64,000 bases of DNA from Streptomyces chryseus (GCF_014650755.1 NZ_BMVO01000006.1:186001-250000); one strand, 5' to 3'. Numbered from the stretch's first letter, positions 29,118 to 37,664 are shown. The notes: generated by a model from the sequence alone, not told the origin. Made by a program: numbers and translations.

Positions 29118-31847
29118 GTGGAGTTCCGGCTGCTCGGAGCGGTCTGTGTCGCCACCGAGGCCGGCGAACTGCCGCTCGGCCCAGCCAAGCGGCGCAGCCT
29201 CCTCGCCGCACTCCTGCTGAGGCCCAACTGCCCCGTGACGGTGGAGCAGTTGACGCGGACCCTGTGGGACTGCGAACCGCCGCCGCGTGCCCGCAGCGTC
29301 ATCCAGGGCCATGTGTCGCGCCTGCGCGTCCTGTTCGCCGGCGCCGACGCCGGGACGTACGGCGTGGAACTGGTCACCCAGGGCGCCGCGTACGTCCTGC
29401 GGATGCCGGAGACCCTGCTGGACGCACACCGCTTCGAGGAGCTCGTGACGCTGGCGCGTGGCCGGCGCGCGCCGGCCGACGCCGTGGCGATGTACCAGGA
29501 GGCGCTGTCGCTGTGGCAGGGGCCCGCGCTGACCGGCGCGTACCCGAGTCCGCCGCTCCAGGCCGCCGCGCACGCGCTGGAGGAACTCCGGCTGGCCACG
29601 GTGGAGTCACTGGCCTCGGGGTACGCGCGGCTGGGCGAGCACGCCCGCGCGGCGGCGGTGCTGCGCGCCGAGGCCGGCAACCATCCGCTGCGCGAATCGC
29701 TGTCCGCCGCGCTCATGCGGGCGCTCCAGCGCGCCGGGCGGCGCTCCGAGGCGCTCGACTGGTTCCACCGCACCCGGCGGCTGCTCGCGGACGAACTCGG
29801 GGTGGACCCGGGCCGGGAACTGGCCGACGCCTACGCGGTGGCGCTGCGCGGAGAGGGCGACGACGCCGAGGAGGCGCCCGTGCCGCCGGCCGTGCCCGCC
29901 ACCGCCCACGGGCCGTCCGCCGCCCCGCCCGACGGTCCGGTCGACCTGCTGCCCCGTGTGCCGCGCGGATTCCACGGGCGCGCCGCCGAACTCATCGCGC
30001 TGTCCCGGGCGGCGGCCGGCGAAGCACCGGTCTGCCTGGTCACCGGACCCGCCGGTGTGGGCAAGACGGCGCTCGTGGTGCACTGGGCCCACCGCAACCG
30101 CGCCGCGTTCCCCGGCGGCCTGCTCTACGCCGATCTGCGCGGGTTCAGCGATACGGGCGAGCCGGCCCACCTCGAAGTGCTGCGCGAGTTCCTGCTGGCC
30201 CTGGGGGTCGCGCCGCGCCGTGTCCCCGAGACGACGACCGGTGCGTCCGCGCTGTTCCGGTCCCTCGCCGCCGGCCGCCGGCTCCTCGTCGTACTGGACA
30301 ACGCCCGGGGCTCCGATCAGGTCAGGGAGCTGCTGCCGGGCGGCGCCCGCTGTGTGACCGTGGTGACCAGCCGGTACCGGCTGCGCGGCCTGATCGCGTC
30401 CGACGCCGCCCGTCCGGTGCCCGTGGACGTACTCGAACCGCAGGACAGCACGGCCCTGCTCGCCGCGGTGCTCGGCAAGGAGCGGGTACGGGCGGAGGTG
30501 ATGGCCGCCCGGCGCCTCGCCGAGCTGTGCGGCGGGCTGCCCCTCGCGTTGCGGGTGGCAGCCGCCCGACTCGCCGATCAGCCGGACTGGTCCCTGAGCG
30601 CGATGACCACCGAACTGTCGGACGAGTCGCGCCGCCTGAGCCTGCTGGACGTGGAGGACACGGGCGTACGGGCGGCCCTGCGGCTCACCGTGCGCCGGCT
30701 GCCCGAGGACGTGGCGCACCACTTCGCGCATCTCGGCCGCCACCCGGGTACGCACGTCGACCGGTACACGGCGGCCGCCCTGGCCGGGACGGACCCGGTC
30801 ACGGCCGAGGCGGCCCTCGACAAGCTGACCGCGGCGCACCTGGTCACCCGCACCGCGCCCGGCCGCTGGACCCTGCACGATCTCGTACGGCTGTACGCGC
30901 GCGGCCTGGACGCCGGTCCCGACGCGCTGGTCCGGGTGCTCGACCACAGCGTGGCCACCGCCCTGGGCGCGGCCGGCGCGGCGGAACCGGGCGACGAGTC
31001 CTGTTTCGAGCTGCCCGTCGGCTTCCGTGTGCCGGCGGCGGTGCGGGAGTTCGCGGACCGCGACGGGGCCATGGCCTGGTACGCGGCCGAGCGCGACGAC
31101 CTCGCCCTGGCGGCCGCCGCGGCGCGCGCCGCCGGACTGCACGGCAGGACCTGGCGCATCGTGCTGGCCCAGTGGCCGCAGATGGTGTGGCGGGTGCTGG
31201 ACGGCTGGTCTCCGCTGCTGGAGACCGCGCTCGAAGCCGCGCGGGCCGATGGCGACGAGCGCGCCGAGTCGCGGGTGCGTGCCCTGCTCGGTTGGGTGCT
31301 GACCGAAGAGGGCCGGACCGAGGAGGCGTTGGCCCACCTGGAGGCCGCCCCGGCGCTCGCCGCCCGGGCGGACGACCGGCGCGGCGAGGCGACCGCGCTG
31401 GTCAACCTTTCGCTGGCCCAGGCGGCGCTCGGCAGCCCTCAGGAGGCGGCCGAAGGGTGCGAGCGGGCGGCCCTGCTGGCCCGCGAGGCCGGTTCCCCGC
31501 ACACCGAGCGACTGGCCCTGTACCACCTCGCCCGGCACCGGCTGGCCGCCGGGCAGTGGTGTGCGGCCCTCGGCACGTCCGTCGACGCGCTCGCGCTGGA
31601 CGGCGAGTCCGACGCGTCGGCGGCGTCCCGGACGCTGCTGCTCACGGTGGCGGGAGAGGCGCTGCTGGGGATGGGTGACGAGGCCGAGGGCGTCCGCCGC
31701 CTCGAGGACGCGGCCCGGGAGGCGGAGTCGTCCGGCTACGACGAGGGCGCGGTACGGGCGCTGGGCGCGCTGCTGCGGGTTTCGGCGGACGTGGGACTGC
31801 GGGCGAGGTACGACACGGCGATGCTGCGGCTCATGGCCCGGACGTGA
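29118..31847 (+). CDS. AfsR/SARP-family regulator with BTAD, NB-ARC and TPR domains
   Basis: This 909-residue AfsR-type regulator has an OmpR-like winged helix at about 1-95 (FRLLGAVCVATEAGE, PAKRRSLLAALLLRPN, RTLWDCEPP). A BTAD helical domain spans about 97-245, with LGVDPGRELADAYAVALRG at its end. An NB-ARC ATPase starts near 285, with Walker A TGPAGVGKTAL near 307 and LLVVLDNARGSDQVRELLP. C-terminal TPR-like repeats follow. GTG 29118 is chosen because AAGGAG ends eight bases upstream; the GTG at 29112 would leave only two bases. It usually activates secondary-metabolite genes. The divergent P450 and the neighbouring cutinase gene are candidate targets. Confidence 0.93.
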   Translation: MEFRLLGAVCVATEAGELPLGPAKRRSLLAALLLRPNCPVTVEQLTRTLWDCEPPPRARSVIQGHVSRLRVLFAGADAGTYGVELVTQGAAYVLRMPETLLDAHRFEELVTLARGRRAPADAVAMYQEALSLWQGPALTGAYPSPPLQAAAHALEELRLATVESLASGYARLGEHARAAAVLRAEAGNHPLRESLSAALMRALQRAGRRSEALDWFHRTRRLLADELGVDPGRELADAYAVALRGEGDDAEEAPVPPAVPATAHGPSAAPPDGPVDLLPRVPRGFHGRAAELIALSRAAAGEAPVCLVTGPAGVGKTALVVHWAHRNRAAFPGGLLYADLRGFSDTGEPAHLEVLREFLLALGVAPRRVPETTTGASALFRSLAAGRRLLVVLDNARGSDQVRELLPGGARCVTVVTSRYRLRGLIASDAARPVPVDVLEPQDSTALLAAVLGKERVRAEVMAARRLAELCGGLPLALRVAAARLADQPDWSLSAMTTELSDESRRLSLLDVEDTGVRAALRLTVRRLPEDVAHHFAHLGRHPGTHVDRYTAAALAGTDPVTAEAALDKLTAAHLVTRTAPGRWTLHDLVRLYARGLDAGPDALVRVLDHSVATALGAAGAAEPGDESCFELPVGFRVPAAVREFADRDGAMAWYAAERDDLALAAAAARAAGLHGRTWRIVLAQWPQMVWRVLDGWSPLLETALEAARADGDERAESRVRALLGWVLTEEGRTEEALAHLEAAPALAARADDRRGEATALVNLSLAQAALGSPQEAAEGCERAALLAREAGSPHTERLALYHLARHRLAAGQWCAALGTSVDALALDGESDASAASRTLLLTVAGEALLGMGDEAEGVRRLEDAAREAESSGYDEGAVRALGALLRVSADVGLRARYDTAMLRLMART

Positions 31848-31875
31848 TCCGGCGCCCGCCGTCGGCGACGTCCCG

Positions 31876-31907
31876 GGGCGTCGGCCGTGCGGGGACGGCC
31901 GACGCCC
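31876..31907 (+). terminator. Terminator after the AfsR-like regulator
   Basis: The arms GGGCGTCGGCCGT (31876-31888) and ACGGCCGACGCCC (31895-31907) form a perfect 13-bp stem with a 6-nt loop. It starts 28 bp after the stop codon at 31845-31847. Confidence 0.75.
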
Positions 31908-31989
31908 GGGCCGGCCCAGGACCGTAGGGCGACGTACGTTCGAGCGGTCCGGGGCGTGACCCCGGCCGGGCCGGGCAGTTGAACCGGGC

Positions 31990-32172
31990 ATGAAGAAGCG
32001 CAGCATGCTCGCCGTCGCGTCCCTCGCGGTAGGGGCGGCGATCGCCGCCCTCAGCCCCGCGCCGAACTCCGCCGAGGCGTCCACGCATGACGACGCCGTC
32101 AGCAGCCCGGACGTCATCGAGTCCGCGGACCACCCGGAGGACCGCGACGCGGATCCCTCCACCGGCGCTTAG
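31990..32172 (+). CDS. Small secreted peptide (60 aa)
   Basis: This 60-residue ORF has a clear signal-peptide layout: a basic start MKKRS, a hydrophobic core MLAVASLAVGAAIAAL, then SPAPNSAEAS as a likely cleavage region. The remaining 30 residues are strongly acidic (DHPEDRDADP). No domain is recognised. There is no strong Shine-Dalgarno before ATG 31990. The signal peptide and acidic tail argue that it is real, but its size and missing ribosome site keep confidence moderate. It is convergent with the DUF3140 gene. Confidence 0.55.
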   Translation: MKKRSMLAVASLAVGAAIAALSPAPNSAEASTHDDAVSSPDVIESADHPEDRDADPSTGA

Positions 32173-32199
32173 GCCGGCCGACGGTACGCCGTACGGCGG

Positions 32200-32544
32200 T
32201 CACTTCTTCTGCGGGTCGTGGCCCCAGTTCTTGAGGGAGTACCGCCACGGGCTCCGCGTGACGTCTCCGTCGGGACGCTGGGCGAGATGGCGCCGGACAT
32301 AGCCGACGACCTTGCGCATGTGGGCGATGTCGTCGTCGTCGAGCTCCGATTCCTTGGTGCGGAGCAGTTCGACGATGCGTCGGCCCGACTCGTGACCGAC
32401 GCTCTCGTCGTCGCCGTCCTTCTTCTGGCCGACGCCGCGCGACTCGTCAGTGTCCAGCCATCGCTCCAGTTCGACCGCGGTGAGGTTCACCGTGTCCCGG
32501 AACTCGGAGACGGTCTCCTGCCGAGTGGCATCCTTCGCGGTCAC
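32200..32544 (-). CDS. DUF3140 family protein
   Basis: This 114-residue protein has the DUF3140 pattern. It begins TVSEFRDTVNLTAVELERWL, followed by GRRIVELLRTKESELDDDD and MRKVVGYVRRHLAQRP, and ends SPWRYSLKNWGHDP. It is small, charged and cytoplasmic. The function of this family is not established. GTG 32544 has AAGGGGAG close upstream. It overlaps the stop of the upstream response-regulator remnant by four bases (GTGA), which suggests the two were once a coupled pair. Confidence 0.85.
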   Translation of the reverse strand: MTAKDATRQETVSEFRDTVNLTAVELERWLDTDESRGVGQKKDGDDESVGHESGRRIVELLRTKESELDDDDIAHMRKVVGYVRRHLAQRPDGDVTRSPWRYSLKNWGHDPQKK

Positions 32545-32932
32545 GGCTCCCCTTTGCTCGGTGGTTTCGCCCGTCGGTCCGAGCAGAGCACGGGGGCGCC
32601 GCTCCTGCCACCCGGTGGTGGTGCGCAGCGTGTCCGCGTCCGTGGCGGGATCGCCCAGCGGCTCGCCACCCGGCGCAGAGTCGCCAGGAACTCCCGGTTG
32701 GTGGCGCCCTTGAGTACGTACTCGGCGACACCGGCGTGCTGCATCTCCTCGACGGAGCCCTTGTCGCCGTACGCGGAGAACGCCACGATGCGGCTGCCCG
32801 GCGAGCAGCGTCCGATCTCCTTGGCGACGAAGTGGCCGCCGCCGGGGAACCGGACGTCGAGGACCACCATCCGCCGGCCGTCTCGGCTCTCTCGCGCATC
32901 TCGATGACTCCGAAATGGTCGTGCACGATCAT
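32541..32932 (-). pseudogene. Response-regulator receiver remnant (frameshifted, internally deleted)
   Basis: Two pieces of a receiver domain lie in different frames. The first, from ATG 32932, reads MIVHDHFGVIEMRERAE, resembling the start of a receiver domain, with the acidic pocket partly replaced. The second, in another frame, runs from ATG 32870 to the stop at 32541. It reads VVLDVRFPGGGHF (including the phospho-acceptor-like Asp) and then RIVAFSAYGDKGSVEEMQHA and GVAEYVLKGATN. About 30-40 residues between the first helix and the phospho-Asp strand are missing. No output domain is present. The longer frame from 32966 joins unrelated sequence. The gene is probably broken, although the second piece alone could still be translated. 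Confidence 0.65.
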
Positions 32933-32975
32933 GCCGAAGGGCTACGGGCGGCGGCCCGGCAGTCACCGCGGCTCC

Positions 32976-33350
32976 TCAGTCGCGGCGAGCCGGTTCCGTG
33001 GCCTCCGCCACCCTCCCCGCGGGCAGCAGGTCACTCGCGCCGATCAGTGCCAGCAGCCGCGCCAGTTGCGCTCCGATCCCCTCCACCACGAGGCCGGCGC
33101 CCGCCGCGCGTACGGCGCTCCGCGCCTCCAGCAGTGCGTTGCCCCCGGCGCAGTCGCAGAAGGACACGTCGGTCAGGTCGAGGCACAGGGTCTTCGGCTG
33201 CTCCGCCAGGCAGGCCGCGACCGCCTTGTGGACATAAGGGGCGCTGTCCCAGTCGAGCTCGCCGCCGAGGGCCACCCGGGCGACGCCGGCCCGCGCGACG
33301 GCGTACGACTCGAATCTGCTCAGGGTCACGGCGTACCGCACCTCCCCCAC
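32976..33350 (-). CDS. STAS-domain protein (anti-sigma factor antagonist-like)
   Basis: This 124-residue protein has the STAS fold of SpoIIAA/RsbV-type antagonists: ARVALGGELDWDSAPYVHKA, then LCLDLTDVSFCDCAGGNALL. The position normally occupied by the phosphorylatable Ser (DSSG or DSTG) is Cys here (DCAG), so the standard kinase switch cannot work. The N-terminus resembles the usual beta strand. It may bind an anti-sigma factor constitutively or respond to another signal. It lies upstream of the response-regulator remnant and DUF3140. RsbW-like kinases elsewhere in the window (10296, 62781) are possible but unproven partners. Confidence 0.88.
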   Translation of the reverse strand: MGEVRYAVTLSRFESYAVARAGVARVALGGELDWDSAPYVHKAVAACLAEQPKTLCLDLTDVSFCDCAGGNALLEARSAVRAAGAGLVVEGIGAQLARLLALIGASDLLPAGRVAEATEPARRD

Positions 33351-33820
33351 CGCACCCGGCCCGCCGAGCGGCGCGGCGCCGATCGGCGAGGCCTTCCCGC
33401 GGGCGGGCGACCTGTGGCGAGCTGTCGCATCCCCACCTCAAGATAGTGCGCGTACACCAGTGTTCGTCTACTGAATCTGCACTAGGGGCGGAAGTCAACG
33501 CGGTCGACGCCGCATTCGATCGTGTGCACGCGGCGGGCACGGCCCTCACAACGGATGTTCGAGCCGCGCGGGTCGGGGCCCTGTCGCTCCCCCTGACGCT
33601 GCTCCTCGACCGACGGTCCGCCGCCGAACCGTCGGCCGGGTCGTTTCCGTTCGCGCCGAACGGTTACCTGTGGTGCGTGACCGAATCGCCGGACCTCGCC
33701 GGTCGTGTACCCGCGGGATGGAGCCGTGCGGCGGCCGCTGGACGCACCGTCCACAGACGACCATGAACGCCGGGCGGCGAAGACGCCGCGGACCACGGCG
33801 TGCGTACGGAAGGCACGAAC
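33351..33820. other. Divergent non-coding region
   Basis: About 470 bp lie between the divergent STAS and DUF1360 genes. No frame has convincing codon usage. An AT-richer stretch at about 33440-33485 (AAGATAGTGCGCG, CTACTGAATCTGCAC) is the likeliest place for promoters. No clear operator was recognised. Confidence 0.45.
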
Positions 33821-34333
33821 ATGCAACGGGTCAGGGAAGCGTTCCGGAAGGCGAGCAGGGCCTACTCCCCGCAGGAGGAACGCCGGCTCGGCGGGCATCT
33901 GGGGGCCGTGGTCGCGTTCGGCGCGTACACAGCCGCCTGGGGCGCGGCGGTCGGCGTGCGGAAGAGGAAACTGCCGGACCGCCACGACCCCTTGGACGTC
34001 CTGTTCACGGCGGCGGCCACCTTCCGGCTGGGCCGACTGCTCAGCAAGGGGTCCGTCACCAGCCCCCTGCGGGCGCCGTTCACGCGCTACGAGAAGGCGA
34101 CGGGCCCGGCGGAGGTGAGCGAGAGCCCGCGCGGGGGTGACGTCAGGTCGACCGTGGGCGAGCTGGTCACCTGCCCGTTCTGCCTGAGCGTCTGGCTGAC
34201 GACCACGTTCGCCGGCGCCCACCTGCTGTGGCCGCGTGCCACGCGCGCCGTGACGGGCGGTCTCACCGCCCTGGCGGTCGCCGACGCCATGCAACTGGGA
34301 TACGACTGCCTGGTACAGAAGAACAGCGAGTGA
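33821..34333 (+). CDS. DUF1360 family membrane protein
   Basis: The protein has 170 residues with hydrophobic segments near the N-terminal third (LGAVVAFGAYTAAWGAAVGV) and after the motif LVTCPFCLSVWLTTTFAGAH, the TCPFC signature of DUF1360. A further segment is GGLTALAVADAMQLGY. ATG 33821 has GGAAGG seven bases upstream and is preferred over GTG 33800. The paired Cys residues in CPFC could bind a metal or form a redox pair; the function of the family is unknown. It is followed by a small unknown gene on the same strand. Confidence 0.82.
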   Translation: MQRVREAFRKASRAYSPQEERRLGGHLGAVVAFGAYTAAWGAAVGVRKRKLPDRHDPLDVLFTAAATFRLGRLLSKGSVTSPLRAPFTRYEKATGPAEVSESPRGGDVRSTVGELVTCPFCLSVWLTTTFAGAHLLWPRATRAVTGGLTALAVADAMQLGYDCLVQKNSE

Positions 34334-34364
34334 GGCAGCCCGCGCGAGGCGAGGAGGGGCACAG

Positions 34365-34613
34365 ATGATCGACGAGACTCTGGTCCATGAGCTCTTGGAC
34401 ACGACCGAGGACGGCGCCGTCCTGGTGCTGCTGGAAGGGCGGGCCCAGGTGATCGGCGGGACCGCACGGGACAGTGAGGACTTCCGCGGTGCGGCGGTTC
34501 TCGTGTCCCGGGCAGAGCTCGTCGACCGCATGGGCACCGCGACGCCCGCGCGGGAGGACGTGTCGCGGGTGGCGGCGTCGTTGCGCGACGCGGTCGGCAA
34601 GCTCGGCGCCTGA
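34365..34613 (+). CDS. Small hypothetical protein (82 aa)
   Basis: ATG 34365 follows a strong GAGGAGGGG ribosome site. The 82-residue product is acidic at the N-terminus (MIDETLVHELLDTTEDGAVL) and contains VISRAELVDR-like helical stretches (VLVSRAELVDRMGT). There is no signal peptide, membrane segment or known domain that I recognise. It lies 31 bp downstream of the DUF1360 gene and is probably co-transcribed with it. Confidence 0.7.
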   Translation: MIDETLVHELLDTTEDGAVLVLLEGRAQVIGGTARDSEDFRGAAVLVSRAELVDRMGTATPAREDVSRVAASLRDAVGKLGA

Positions 34614-34732
34614 CGCGACGCCGCCGGAACGGCTCACGGCCGGCCAGGGTCCGCCGCCCCGGGCACGGCCCTCGCGTCGGTACGGGCCCGCCCGGCCGGT
34701 GGCCCCTCCCGCCGTCGCAGGTACGCCCTGGG

Positions 34733-36151
34733 TCAGCGGCCCTTGCGCACCCGGGCCGCCGCGCGGGCTTCCGCCGCCTTGCGGGCCTCGGCGGCCTTGC
34801 GGGACTCCTTCGCGGGGCGGCCCGGGCGCGTACCGATGCCGCGGAAGGGGGCGTTGCCGCTGACGGCCCCCACGGTGGTCGGCGGGCGCTTCGCCCCCGT
34901 GATGGCGGTCAGCTTCTCCTCGCCGGAGCGGACCTGGGTGACGGTCGGCCGGATGCGGGCGTCGGTCATCATCCGGTTGACCTCGCGCCGCTGGCTGGGG
35001 GTGACCAGCGTGACCACGTTCCCGGACTCCCCGGCGCGCGCCGTGCGCCCGCCGCGGTGCAGATAGTCCTTGGCGTCGGCCGGCGGGTCGACGTTGACGA
35101 CGAGGTCGAGGGCGTCGATGTGGATGCCCCGCGCGGCGACGTTGGTGGCCACCAGCACGGTGACCTCACCGTCCTTGAACCGGCCGAGCGTGTGCGTGCG
35201 CTGCGGCTGCGACTTCCCGCTGTGCAGGGCGGCGGCCTGTACGCCGCTGGCCCGCAGGTGGCGGGTGAACTGGTCCACGCCGGCCTTGGTGTCCAGGAAC
35301 ATCAGGACCCGGCCGTCGCGCGCGGCGATCTCGGTCGCGATCGCGTACTTGTCGGCGGCGTGGATGTTCAGGACGTGGTGCTCCATCGTGGTGACCGAGC
35401 CCGCCAGCCGGTCGACCGAGGCGAGCACCGGGTCGTTCAGGTAGCCGCGCACGAGCTGGTCGACGTTGCGGTCGAGCGTGGCCGAGAACAGCAGCCGCTG
35501 CCCGTCGGGGCGGACCTGGTCGAGGAGTTCGGATACCTGCGGCAGGAACCCCAGGTCGCACATCTGGTCCGCCTCGTCCAGCACCGTGATCCGCACGTGG
35601 TTCAGGTGGCAGTCCCGGCGTGACACCAGGTCCGCCAATCGGCCCGGGGTCGCGACCACCACGTCGGTGCCGGTCCGCAGCAGCGCCGTCTGCCGGTTGA
35701 TCGACAGTCCGCCGACCACCGTCGCCAGGCGTACGTGCAGTGCCTGCGCGTACGGCTCCAGCGCGTCGCTCACCTGCTGCGCGAGTTCCCGGGTCGGCAC
35801 CAGGACCAGGGCGAGCGGCCGCTTCGGCTCCGCTCGCCTGCCCGCCGTACGGGCCAGGAGCGCGAGCCCGAACGCGAGCGTCTTGCCGGAGCCGGTCCGT
35901 GCGCGGCCGAGGACGTCGCGGCCGGCCAGGGCGTTCGGCAGGGTGGCCGCCTGGATCGGGAAGGGTTCCTTCACCCCGAGGCCGGTCATCGTCTCCAGCA
36001 GCTCGGGAGGCAGCCCGAGGGCGTCGAAGGACTCGGCCGGCTGCAGGCCCGGGGCCACAGCCTGCGGCGTCGACAGTTCGCCCTGCGGCGCTGTCGCCCG
36101 CTGGGTCCTGCCGGCACGGGAGGGTGCGGGAGCCGGCGGCTTCGCGTTCAT
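34733..36151 (-). CDS. DEAD-box RNA helicase
   Basis: This 472-residue ATP-dependent RNA helicase has the Q-motif FPIQAATLP, Walker A ARTGSGKT, VLVPTRELAQQ (Ia), TPGRLADL (Ib), DEAD in VLDEADQM (II), SAT in LLFSATLD (III), and ATNVAARGIHIDALD and HRGGRTARAG (V and VI). Both RecA-like domains are complete. The C-terminal tail is rich in Arg/Ala/Lys (ESRKAAEARKAAEAR), which suits RNA binding. ATG 36151 has AGGAAGG six bases upstream, so the extension to 36181 is not used. Such helicases act in RNA decay, ribosome assembly and cold growth. A strong hairpin lies in its leader (36184-36219). Confidence 0.95.
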   Translation of the reverse strand: MNAKPPAPAPSRAGRTQRATAPQGELSTPQAVAPGLQPAESFDALGLPPELLETMTGLGVKEPFPIQAATLPNALAGRDVLGRARTGSGKTLAFGLALLARTAGRRAEPKRPLALVLVPTRELAQQVSDALEPYAQALHVRLATVVGGLSINRQTALLRTGTDVVVATPGRLADLVSRRDCHLNHVRITVLDEADQMCDLGFLPQVSELLDQVRPDGQRLLFSATLDRNVDQLVRGYLNDPVLASVDRLAGSVTTMEHHVLNIHAADKYAIATEIAARDGRVLMFLDTKAGVDQFTRHLRASGVQAAALHSGKSQPQRTHTLGRFKDGEVTVLVATNVAARGIHIDALDLVVNVDPPADAKDYLHRGGRTARAGESGNVVTLVTPSQRREVNRMMTDARIRPTVTQVRSGEEKLTAITGAKRPPTTVGAVSGNAPFRGIGTRPGRPAKESRKAAEARKAAEARAAARVRKGR

Positions 36152-36183
36152 GGGGAACCTTCCTGGGTGTGGCGCCCGCAACG

Positions 36184-36219
36184 CGCCAGGGCCCGTACCC
36201 CTCGGTACGGGCCCTGGCG
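36184..36219. terminator. 16-bp perfect hairpin in the DEAD-box helicase leader
   Basis: The arms CGCCAGGGCCCGTACC (36184-36199) and GGTACGGGCCCTGGCG (36204-36219) pair perfectly over 16 bp with a 4-nt loop. It lies 33-68 bases upstream of the helicase ATG and about 170 bp downstream of the truncated GH87 gene on the same strand. It could end transcription from upstream, or be a regulatory structure in the helicase mRNA. Confidence 0.65.
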
Positions 36220-36391
36220 GTGTTTGAGCGTGCCCCCATTTTACCAGCGGGCGCCCGGGTGCCCCGCGGCTCCGGCCGGGTCCGTGCGCCCGGTGCCCGG
36301 ACCGGCCGCCTCCGGGGGCGGCGGGCGGCTGATCGTCCCGGCGGCCGGCGGGCGGGGCCGCTGGTCGTCCGGGCGGCCGGCGCGACGCTTC

Positions 36392-37630
36392 CTACTCGCG
36401 CGCCTTCACCGGCTGCGGTCCACCGATGATCTTGAACTGGGACCCCGGCTCGACGACGACGTCACCGGTCGCGGAGCCCGAGATGCTGACGTCCGTCAGC
36501 GTGGCACTGCCGCGGGCTCCGCCGTGCGCCAGGATTCCGGCGCCGTTGTTGGACTTGTCGATGCGTACGTTCCTGATCTGCGCGCCGGGCACGGACCCGC
36601 CGCCCGACTTGAACTGGATGCCGTCGTACGTCGAGTCGTGGATGTCGGTGTCGCGGATCGTGACACCGGGGATGTCCTGCCCCGCCGCGAACAGCGTGAT
36701 CGCTCCGAACTCCTGCGCCTCGCCCCAGAACGCGCCTCCGGTGCGGTGCAGGCCGTTGCCCGCGATCAGGGTCTGCCCGGAGAACGGCAGCGGGTCGTGG
36801 TCGGTGGCCAGCATGATCCCCGGGTAGTTCATCGTGTCGGAGATGAGGTTGTTCTCGATGGTGTTGCCGTAACCGCCGTACACGGCGATGCCGTTGGCGC
36901 GCCAGGGCAGTTGGATCGTGTTGTTGCGGAAGTGGTTGTCGTGCCCGATGTCGACGGAGGTGTCCTTCACGTACCGGCTGGCCCACACCGCCAGGGCGTC
37001 GTCGCCGGTGTTGCGGAAGGAGGAGTCGAACACCGTCGAGTTGCGGGTCCCGTTGGCGAAGTTGATGCCGTCGGCGTACGTGTTGCGGATGCGCATGCCG
37101 GTGAATTCGAGGCCGTCGCCCGGGCCCCACAGCTCCGGGATGTTGGAGTAGTCCCGGCCGGCCCAGACGCCGACGTTGGCGTGCTCGATCCACACGTTGG
37201 AGATCTTGGTGTCCTTGCCGAACCGGCCGTTGAGGCCCACTCCGCCCTCGTGGTTGCCGTCGCCGCCCCGGATCGTCCCCGATCCGAAGATGGCGATGTC
37301 GGAGATCTTCGTGTTGTCGTCGATGTCGAAGCCGAAGTTGCCCTCGTGCGGGTGGTTGATGCCGCCCGCCTCGTGCGGCGGGGTCAGGGTGTAGAGCTGT
37401 GAGTGCCACATCCCCGCCCCCCGGATCGTGACGTTCTTGATGCCGACCTGGTTGTGGGTGCCCCGGTTGAGCGGGTCGTCGGTCAGGATCTTCTGCTCCT
37501 GGCGCCACTGGCCCGCCGGGATCCAGACGCACTGGATGTCACCGTTCTGGTCGGCCGTCACGGCCCGCTGGAGGGCGACGGTGTCGTCGATCCCGTCGCC
37601 CGGGACCGCGCCGTACTCGGTGATCGACGT
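36392..37630 (-). pseudogene. GH87-like alpha-1,3-glucanase/mycodextranase, 5'-truncated
   Basis: The open frame encodes about 412 residues of a right-handed beta-helix. It contains ADGINFANGTRN and RNTGDDALAVWAS, the aspartate-bearing motifs of the GH87 mycodextranase/alpha-1,3-glucanase family. It also has the pectate-lyase-type N-terminal strand ITEYGAVPGDGIDDTVALQ. Immediately upstream of ACG TCG ATC (Thr-Ser-Ile) is an in-frame TGA at 37631-37633, inside a TCAGG repeat. The signal peptide and any carbohydrate-binding module are thus missing. The only start is an internal GTG at 37561, which would cut into the fold. The gene is likely inactive; the C-terminus looks complete. Confidence 0.75.
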
Positions 37631-37664
37631 TCAGGTCAGGTCAGGTCAGGTCGGGTCAGGTCAG
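37631..37664. repeat. TCAGG pentanucleotide tandem repeat
   Basis: Four TCAGG units (37631-37650), one TCGGG, one TCAGG and a partial TCAG follow one another. The repeat supplies both the in-frame TGA that cuts off the GH87 gene and the TGA stop of the ABC exporter (37656-37658). It may mark the end point of a deletion. Confidence 0.85.

Noticed and set aside
26320..31847. Biosynthetic gene cluster around the P450 and BTAD regulator
   Set aside because: No core biosynthetic enzyme (PKS, NRPS, terpene synthase, RiPP) is present; only regulators, a P450 and a cutinase.
32200..33350. Complete partner-switching operon (STAS, response regulator, kinase)
   Set aside because: The regulator is broken, no kinase is in the group, and the STAS protein lacks the phosphosite.
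33482..33820. Extra small genes in the STAS/DUF1360 spacer
   Set aside because: Several frames are open on both strands but none has a ribosome site, codon bias or recognisable product.
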